DNA of 37,776 bases from Lachnospiraceae bacterium. Lineage in GTDB: Bacteria > Bacillota > Clostridia > Lachnospirales > Lachnospiraceae. Positions within the stretch are counted from its first letter, which is position 1; every line of letters begins with the position of its first letter. Under the pieces are notes generated by a model. It was given only the letters and a program-made list of their open reading frames with translations, searched no databases and was not told where the DNA came from. Shown here in pieces: positions 31,470 through 37,776 of this stretch. Position numbers and translations under genes: made by a program. The DNA lies in the NCBI GenBank assembly GCA_024694625.1, contig JAILJP010000042.1, positions 1-37,776 of the forward strand, written 5' to 3'.

Positions 31470-31506
31470 AAAAATAGGGCACGACATCTTGGATGCCCTG
31501 CCCTAT
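31470..31506 (-). terminator. terminator of the giant repeat protein gene, overlapping a sortase -10
   Basis: On the minus strand ATAGGGCA (31499-31506) pairs with TGCCCTAT (31474-31481) and five T follow. An inner GGCATC/GATGTC pairing may extend it. An extended -10, TGGTATAAT (core 31505-31510), overlaps the first arm, suggesting the sortase transcript begins inside the hairpin. Confidence 0.7.
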
Positions 31507-31535
31507 TATACCACCATATCTATGGTTTTTCTATT

Positions 31536-34500
31536 CTATTTTACGGTGACAGCCTTTACCTTTGACTTGGATCCGTAGACCTTTTTTCCGTCAATCAACT
31601 GATATGCTCGAATGTAGTAATAATACTTCTTCTTGCTGGTCAGTTTCTTGTTTGTCCAGTTGGACTTGGATGAGGGAACATCGGCAATCTTTTTGAAGCC
31701 TTTGTTCTTCTTGGTGCTTCGGTAAATGGTGTATCCCGTTGCAGAAGTATTCTTCTTCCAGCTCAACTTCGCCTTCTTTGCTGCCGAGCTCTTAACTTTA
31801 AAGCTTGGTGTGCTTACCAGCGTCTTTCCTGTCACGGTGGAAGATGTACCGTAATACTTCTTTCCGGCAATGGTCTTGTAAGCTTTTACGCTAATGTTGT
31901 AAGCCTTTGCCTGTTTCAAACCGCTAACTGTGTAGCTGTTTGAAGTGGTTGTCTTGGTGTAGGTCTTATTGTCCGCACTGTAAGTTACTTCATAACCGCT
32001 GGCGTGATTTACCTTGGTCCAAGAAACCTTAATCTTCTTATTGCTGGTTCCCTTTGCACTTAACTTCACAACACTTCCGATGGAAATGGTAAAGTACATG
32101 GTTCTGGTACCAGAGTAGTTGTTTACACCTGTAACTGTTACAGAAGCCACACCGGGATTGGTGTTATTGGCATAACTGATTACATAGTCACCACCACTAC
32201 CCTTTACAAGGTTTTCGCCCTGATAGGTTACGCTTACCGGAGGTGTCAAATTGGAACCGGTGTAAGTATCGTTGGAAATATTTCCAAAAGTACAGGTATT
32301 TACATTTCTCTGAATGATCTTGTAGGTTCCTGTCTTTACAAGACTTTGTCCTGCTACTGTAACTGTCGCTGTGTATGTAACGGTACCAACCTGAATGCAG
32401 GCATTTCCGTCAGTGCTACTATTGTAAGCCACGCTTGCAGGAAGCACGTTTCCGTTATTGTCCTTTACGGTAAGGGTCGGTTTGATTACATTTCCGGTAT
32501 AAGTATACTGGTCTGCAGCTCCTGATACACTTAAGTAATCTGATCCGAATACGATATTGAACGGTACCGTAATCGGTGTGTTTCTGTAATAGGTAGGCTG
32601 TAATGAGTCTACAATCACATATCCTGAGGTTGTGTAGTTGTTATCAGAGCCAACAGTGGTAATCTGATAATCCGTTCCATTTACCAAGGTATTGCCGCCG
32701 CATACTACCGTTACTCCCGGTGTAATGGCGCTTCCGGTATAAAGCTGGTCGGTAATGGTTACACAGCTTTCCGTCAGATTTGCATAAATCACAAAGGTCT
32801 GTGATGCATTGTTGTTTATGTAGTTGTTAATACCGGTTACCGTAACGGTAGCGGTTCCCGCATTTTTGTTGTTGGCAAACTCAATGGTGTAGTCCTGATC
32901 CTTAACCAGAATCTGACCGGAAGCATTGGTTACCGTATAATCAGGAGTCAGGCTTCTTCCGGTGTATGCCATTTCACTAGCGGTCAAAGCCAATGTGATA
33001 CCGCCTCCATAAGGAAGGATTACAAACTTAAATGGTGTTGCACTGTAGGTATTGTAGTTTCCTCCCAAAACAACCTGCGCCGTTGCCGGTGAAATCACAC
33101 CTCCGGCGTTGGTATTGTTGTTGTAAGAAATGGTATACATATCACTGTCAATGGGCACGGTAGCTGAAATCTCCGTATCATATACGTGGAATGCAGGTTC
33201 CATAGCTGAACCGTTATAGGTGGTTGCCCAGTAATAATATCCGTCTGTATCACTTTCAAAGTAGCTGTAGACGGTCCCTTCTTCATCATAGGTCTTTGTC
33301 AGTGTAGCGGTATCCGGATCAATCACCAGATTTGCAGGATTGATGGTCTTCTTTTGGATCACATAGGTTTCCGTAATGCTTCCGTAGAAACTGTTCTTTC
33401 CTTGGATCTTCAATTCCACACTGTCTTGTGCATTGATGCTGTCAGTAGGTGCAACCACGGTGTAATCCGTATCCTCTGTTAATGTGGAGGTAGGTGTGGT
33501 GGTCAAATTATTGACGGTAACGTCAGGCACCTGACTGGTTCCATTGTAAGTATAACTGTATGCGGATAGTTCAGACTGATACTTTGTACTGTCCGCAATA
33601 TCTTTACCAATGGTAAATGTCTTTGTGAACTTTCCGGTGTAGTTGCCCTTACCGGTTACGGTAATGGTAGGCACCTTCGTCGCATCATAGGCCGGATTGG
33701 TTGGATCACTGGTTGCCGCATCACGGTTGTTGGTCCACTCAATGGTATAGTCCGTATCTTTTACCAAGGTCTTATAGTTTGGCGTATTGCCGTGCTCAGG
33801 GTTATCGTTGGACACATCATGTATGATAAGTTCCGGCATAACCTGATTGCCAGTGTTCCAATCCTGAGTATCCACTGCCGACACTTCATATTCGTCGTCC
33901 ACACCGTCATCTGCGTCGTCTGTTTTTGGAATGGTAATTACCGTCCCGTCTACCTGCATACCACCATCGGTTCCCAAATCCTTTGGATTGATGGTAAAGG
34001 TGGTGGTAGTAGAGCCCTCATAGTATGCACTGCTTGCCGGCGCAGAAATCGTAATGGTATATGCACCTGCATTTACCATGGAAGCTCCGCCATAAGAAAC
34101 ATCATAATCCGTTCCCTCTGTCAAGGTCTTTGTAGAGTCTGCAAAGGTAACAGTAACTTTAAGGCTTGGTGTAAAGGCTTTTCCTGTGTATTCGGCCTCC
34201 TGTACTGCTTTTGTAATGGAAGCGGAGGAAAGGGCACATTTTGTTACGGTATATGTTGCGGAAGACACACTTCCGGTATAGTTTCCATTTCCCTGAACGG
34301 TAATGAATCCTGTATCTCCGGGTACAGTTACTAAAGGAGAGTATGTAACTGTAAAGTCACTGCCTTCTGTTAAGGTTCTTGTATTGCTGTTTACTGTAGC
34401 CGTTACTTCATAGGTAGGAAGCATTCCTGTTCCACCGGAGTAAGGAAGTTTTCCGTCTGCAGGTGTCAGACTAATCACACCTACGGAAGTCAAATCCACC

Positions 34501-37500
34501 GGGTCTATAGTAAAGGTTTTTGTTACCGAACCACTGTAGTTTCCATATCCATTAATATAAATCGTCGGCGCGTTATCTGCTGTATACGGCGCTGAATTAA
34601 TATTGTTGGCATAGGTTACATAATAATCCACATCTTCCTGAAGAACCGTTGTTCCTATCTTTACGGAAGAAATAGGGGGCTGAATCTCCTCACCGGTATA
34701 AGTATAGGTAGAAGATGCATCCGATAAAGTCACCGTCATTGTAGAAGCATCCAATTGGATTGGCTTAATGGTATAGGTAAATACCGCAGAGCCAAAGGCC
34801 TTGTCAGAATCCGTAACAGAAAGAGTAATCTCCGCTGTTCCCGCTTCCGTATTATTGGAATAGGTTGCTTTAAAAGGTGTGGCTGCAGTAGCTGCCATAT
34901 CGGAAAGTTTCCAGGTTTTGGCATCGGCACCTTTTAGGGCATATCGGATATTGGTGGTATCCGGAAGATAAACGGGATTTCCGTAGTTGTAGGTCTGGGC
35001 ATCAGAAGCGGACAGTGTCATCTTGCTTAAATCGTATTTAATATTGAAGTTCTTTATTACAGAACCACTGCCTGCTGTAAAGTATCCCATACCCGTAATG
35101 GTATATCCTGCTGTTCCAATATCAATATTGTTGGATAGAGCCGTAGTATAATGTGTGTTCTTTGTCAGTGCCACTCCATTGTAACTAAGGGAAACACCCG
35201 TAGGATTAATGGCACTTCCGGTATAGGTATAGGTGTCATTCAATCCGGTTACTTCCGCATCCGCAATATCACCATAGGAATATACGGTGTAGTAGCGCAT
35301 ACCGGTATAGTAATCTCCGTCTCCGGCAAAACTTAAGGTCACTTCTCCGGGAGTGGTCAGATTATCCAATCCATAAATAATGAATCCCTTGTTGTACTGA
35401 TACTTCACGGATGTACCATTTACAGACAGATAAAACTGAGTAGGATCAAAACTTGAAACAAAGTTGCCCTGTGCGTTTTTATCAATAATGTAGTTGTTGT
35501 TTCCAACATAGGCATCTGCCGAAGATACTCCTTCGTAGAAACTAAAGAGTGTCGTGTTGGAAATATCACCAATTACCTTGTAAGTAAGGGTTGTATAGGA
35601 AGATGTTAATTCCGTAGTGGATGCATAGTTTCCGCTTCCTGTACCGGTAATCGTAACGCTGTACTTTCCGGGAAGTTTGTAATCATCTCCATAGTTACTG
35701 TCCGCAACACCGTAAACCACGGTATAGTCGGTACCGTATTCCAAGGTAGTTCCGTCACTGTCTTTTACAATAAATCCGTTGGTTCCCTGATCGTTTGCCA
35801 CCGGCTTATGGATGGTTCCATCGTAATTGTAACTGGCAAAAGTAGTTCGGGCATAATCAGTTGTTTCATTGTCCCAAATGTATACTTGTGCGTTAGCCAA
35901 GCTCTTTTTGTTAATTACGAAGCTTCCGTAAATCTTACTGTTTCCAAAGTTTGACGATAAGGTAATTACCACATACCACACTCCGGAATTTACCGGTGTC
36001 GTCTTGGTCAGGCTGGTTACGTTGGAAGGAGTAACCGTTCCCGTTGCAGAAGATCCGTCGTAATAATCTACGGTATAATCTTCTCCCATCAAAAGCTTCG
36101 TCTTGTTAGCACCCACTCCGTAGTACAGATTCAAGTCACTTCCAAATGGTGTAATCTCTGCACCGGTGTAGTTCTTTGTATATCCGTTGGGATATGCAAG
36201 ATTTGTGCTGTCATATTCAATATTTGAGCGGATATCCGATGTGGTTCCCGTAGCATAAATCGCAATGTCATCGGGATTTGCCGCTTCTACCATTACCGTT
36301 CTGGTATGAGTTCCGGTAATGTTTGTATTTGTCATGGTAAGGGTTACTGTTTCCGCTGCGGTGGAAGACTCCGGGCCTACCGTAGTTCCGTCTGCTGTGG
36401 AAATGGTGTAATCCGTTCCCATAGTAAGAAGCTCGTCTCCGCTTCCTCCGTTATCAAATACCACCACGGTTAATCCGGAAGAGATGGTATTATAAACCGA
36501 AGGTTTAAAGTACATGGTCTTGTAAGGTGTTACCTCCGAACCGGTATAGGTATAATATGCCGTTTCATAGGTGGAGGATGAAATCACCGTTTCCGTAGAA
36601 ACGGATGCCGCATCATTTGGTACAAAGAATGCTTTCTTCACCTGTTTTGAAGCCACTGTCGTATTAAAAGGTGAAATGGTGTACTTCACCGTTAATGTTC
36701 TGGATGAGTAATAAATCGCTCCCGGATCAGATGATAAACTGATTCCCGGTGTAATAACGATGGTTGCCGTAACCGTATTTCCTACTTTTCTCGCAGTGGA
36801 GTCATAAGAAATGGAATAATAGGTACTAGGCACTTCTGCTCCGCTACTGTCCAAAAGCTTAATCACCGGACGTCCTGTCAAACCAAGATATAAGGTATCA
36901 AAGGTAACCACGTTGTCGCTGGTATTGCTGATGGCAGCTGAAGTCTTATGTACTTCAAAACCGTTGGTGTTGCTGTCAATACATGCATAGGTGTATTCCA
37001 CACGATATCCGTTGGCCGCATCTGCAATATCATCACCAATACTGTAATCTACGCTAATGGTTCCTTCGTAGTTGTTGATACCAGTAATGGTTGCCGTCTT
37101 TGCACCTACGAAGCTGTTGTCGTCATAGGTTACGGTGTAATCTGTGCTTTCCACCAAAGGTGTCGTGGTGGATGAGGCTCTCACTGTAAACTCCGGAACA
37201 TTGTCTCCGTCTGCATCTGCCTGTTCTACCACAAAGTTGGAAATATCCTTTCTGGTAATGGAATAGGTAAGATTTACGGTTGTATTTGCATAGTTTCCAA
37301 TACCGTTAATGGTTACCGTGGGTTTCAAAACGCTTCCGCTGGAATCCAAGGTGGTAACATCTACGTTGTTGGAATAGCTGATGGTGTAATCTGTTCCACT
37401 AATCAATGGAGTATCTCCGTTTTTCACAGATACTCTCGCATAGGTTGCGGAACCGGTATATGCCATGGTAGCACTTCCGTCTAAAGTTGTAGTCTGATTG

Positions 37501-37776
37501 GTAAGAGCGGTTCCGTAATCCAGATTTTCCAAAGTAAAACTTAAGGTCTGTCCAGATGAAGGTGTAATCTCAAAGTAGAGCTTTACAGTTCCGTAAAGAT
37601 TTCCAGTACCTTTCACTGTTACGGTTGGAGGAAGAGAAGCATCTGCTGCCGCCACCTTTGTGTTGTTGGCATAGTATACTTCATATCCCGCATCGGAACT
37701 CAAAGGTGTTCCGTCCGCTAACGTAACGGTTACTGCTGGAGTTACCGCACTTCCCGTATAGCTATAAGACTTACTT
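31536..37776 (-). CDS. giant repeat-containing secreted protein, N-terminal part beyond window
   Basis: The frame is open to the right edge (2,079 codons visible), so the true start lies outside. Most of it is built from degenerate ~80-110-aa units: YTGS..TP..(V)TV, then LxxGTDYTVSYxNN, then a closing V/ITGxGNYxGT...TFTI. I count about 18 closings. The C-terminal 176 residues are two Fn3-like domains (VSWTKVNHASGYEVTYS; LSWKKNTSATGYTIYRS) with 39 lysines and no sorting signal or membrane helix. The basic end could hold the protein to the anionic wall electrostatically. It resembles large Lachnospiraceae adhesin-like proteins; function is unknown. It precedes the sortase and LRR genes on the same strand. 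Confidence 0.85.
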   Translation of the reverse strand, partial: SKSYSYTGSAVTPAVTVTLADGTPLSSDAGYEVYYANNTKVAAADASLPPTVTVKGTGNLYGTVKLYFEITPSSGQTLSFTLENLDYGTALTNQTTTLDGSATMAYTGSATYARVSVKNGDTPLISGTDYTISYSNNVDVTTLDSSGSVLKPTVTINGIGNYANTTVNLTYSITRKDISNFVVEQADADGDNVPEFTVRASSTTTPLVESTDYTVTYDDNSFVGAKTATITGINNYEGTISVDYSIGDDIADAANGYRVEYTYACIDSNTNGFEVHKTSAAISNTSDNVVTFDTLYLGLTGRPVIKLLDSSGAEVPSTYYSISYDSTARKVGNTVTATIVITPGISLSSDPGAIYYSSRTLTVKYTISPFNTTVASKQVKKAFFVPNDAASVSTETVISSSTYETAYYTYTGSEVTPYKTMYFKPSVYNTISSGLTVVVFDNGGSGDELLTMGTDYTISTADGTTVGPESSTAAETVTLTMTNTNITGTHTRTVMVEAANPDDIAIYATGTTSDIRSNIEYDSTNLAYPNGYTKNYTGAEITPFGSDLNLYYGVGANKTKLLMGEDYTVDYYDGSSATGTVTPSNVTSLTKTTPVNSGVWYVVITLSSNFGNSKIYGSFVINKKSLANAQVYIWDNETTDYARTTFASYNYDGTIHKPVANDQGTNGFIVKDSDGTTLEYGTDYTVVYGVADSNYGDDYKLPGKYSVTITGTGSGNYASTTELTSSYTTLTYKVIGDISNTTLFSFYEGVSSADAYVGNNNYIIDKNAQGNFVSSFDPTQFYLSVNGTSVKYQYNKGFIIYGLDNLTTPGEVTLSFAGDGDYYTGMRYYTVYSYGDIADAEVTGLNDTYTYTGSAINPTGVSLSYNGVALTKNTHYTTALSNNIDIGTAGYTITGMGYFTAGSGSVIKNFNIKYDLSKMTLSASDAQTYNYGNPVYLPDTTNIRYALKGADAKTWKLSDMAATAATPFKATYSNNTEAGTAEITLSVTDSDKAFGSAVFTYTIKPIQLDASTMTVTLSDASSTYTYTGEEIQPPISSVKIGTTVLQEDVDYYVTYANNINSAPYTADNAPTIYINGYGNYSGSVTKTFTIDPVDLTSVGVISLTPADGKLPYSGGTGMLPTYEVTATVNSNTRTLTEGSDFTVTYSPLVTVPGDTGFITVQGNGNYTGSVSSATYTVTKCALSSASITKAVQEAEYTGKAFTPSLKVTVTFADSTKTLTEGTDYDVSYGGASMVNAGAYTITISAPASSAYYEGSTTTTFTINPKDLGTDGGMQVDGTVITIPKTDDADDGVDDEYEVSAVDTQDWNTGNQVMPELIIHDVSNDNPEHGNTPNYKTLVKDTDYTIEWTNNRDAATSDPTNPAYDATKVPTITVTGKGNYTGKFTKTFTIGKDIADSTKYQSELSAYSYTYNGTSQVPDVTVNNLTTTPTSTLTEDTDYTVVAPTDSINAQDSVELKIQGKNSFYGSITETYVIQKKTINPANLVIDPDTATLTKTYDEEGTVYSYFESDTDGYYYWATTYNGSAMEPAFHVYDTEISATVPIDSDMYTISYNNNTNAGGVISPATAQVVLGGNYNTYSATPFKFVILPYGGGITLALTASEMAYTGRSLTPDYTVTNASGQILVKDQDYTIEFANNKNAGTATVTVTGINNYINNNASQTFVIYANLTESCVTITDQLYTGSAITPGVTVVCGGNTLVNGTDYQITTVGSDNNYTTSGYVIVDSLQPTYYRNTPITVPFNIVFGSDYLSVSGAADQYTYTGNVIKPTLTVKDNNGNVLPASVAYNSSTDGNACIQVGTVTYTATVTVAGQSLVKTGTYKIIQRNVNTCTFGNISNDTYTGSNLTPPVSVTYQGENLVKGSGGDYVISYANNTNPGVASVTVTGVNNYSGTRTMYFTISIGSVVKLSAKGTSNKKIKVSWTKVNHASGYEVTYSADNKTYTKTTTSNSYTVSGLKQAKAYNISVKAYKTIAGKKYYGTSSTVTGKTLVSTPSFKVKSSAAKKAKLSWKKNTSATGYTIYRSTKKNKGFKKIADVPSSKSNWTNKKLTSKKKYYYYIRAYQLIDGKKVYGSKSKVKAVTVK
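31539..32066 (-). other. C-terminal pair of lysine-rich Fn3-like domains
   Basis: This covers the last 176 codons of the giant protein: two Fn3-like domains, each with a W-K strand (KVSWTK, LSWKK), SGY/TGY turn and a KxYYY/KKYYG strand (GKKYYG, GKKVYG). Lysine makes up 22% of residues, unlike the acidic Thr/Tyr-rich repeats before it. Confidence 0.7.
32067..37776 (-). repeat. protein-level tandem repeat array (~18 degenerate units)
   Basis: The repeat core appears as DYTISYSNN, DYTVTYDDN, DYTVDYYDG, DYYVTYANN, DFTVTYSP, DYTIEWTNN, DYTIEFANN, DYVISYANN and similar, each ~25-35 residues before a GNY/NNY closing motif. Units differ strongly from each other, so this is an old array rather than a recent DNA-level expansion. 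Confidence 0.75.

Noticed and set aside
33792-34334. Plus-strand open frame of 180 codons opposite the giant gene
   Set aside because: It lies wholly antisense to repeats with strong coding signature, has no ribosome site or recognisable domain, and its Cys/Gly/Ile-rich make-up reflects antisense of Thr/Tyr/Asn codons.

Overview
The window looks like chromosome from a low-GC, Gram-positive gut Clostridium of the Lachnospiraceae type. I infer this from the paired ADP-glucose pyrophosphorylase genes glgC/glgD next to spoVG, a long (about 393 aa) clostridial PRPP synthetase, a DnaD-like/DnaI-like helicase-loading pair, a TPP-riboswitch-controlled ThiT, a class B-type sortase, and strong AGGAGG ribosome-binding sites. 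I cannot fix the genus. No rRNA, tRNA, CRISPR array, transposase or phage gene was seen.

Region 1 (1-14919) is a catabolic island. It carries two GH2 glycosidases (one cut by the left edge), a GH43 with a CBM32-like domain and Fn3 domain, an AraC regulator, two similar HSL-type esterases flanking a TetR regulator, a GPH-type sugar:cation symporter, and a phosphotriesterase-like metal hydrolase. A divergent MATE exporter/TetR pair closes it. My reading is import and stepwise deacylation/deglycosylation of a substituted plant glycan or glycoside. Intrinsic terminators split it into GH43-GH2, PTE-GPH, esterase 2 and esterase 1-AraC units. A 12-bp leader element is exact upstream of both esterases, with weaker matches upstream of GPH and PTE.

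Region 2 (15017-22995) is housekeeping: spoVG and glgD-glgC (glycogen) on the minus strand, then divergently murC, and a dnaD-like/dnaI-like/prs unit on the plus strand. Three perfect DnaA boxes lie between murC and the dnaD-like gene.

Region 3 (23013-28924) holds a large membrane-anchored protein with a degenerate C39-like end, and divergently a CsoR-type metal sensor with a His-rich tail in an operon with an LtaS-like sulfatase-fold enzyme. thiT with its TPP riboswitch follows on the minus strand.

Region 4 (29091-37776) is a cell-surface locus, all on the minus strand: a BspA-like leucine-rich-repeat protein with a C-terminal TPKTA sorting signal, a sortase, and the 3' part of a gene for a giant (more than 2,000 aa) repeat protein that runs off the right edge.
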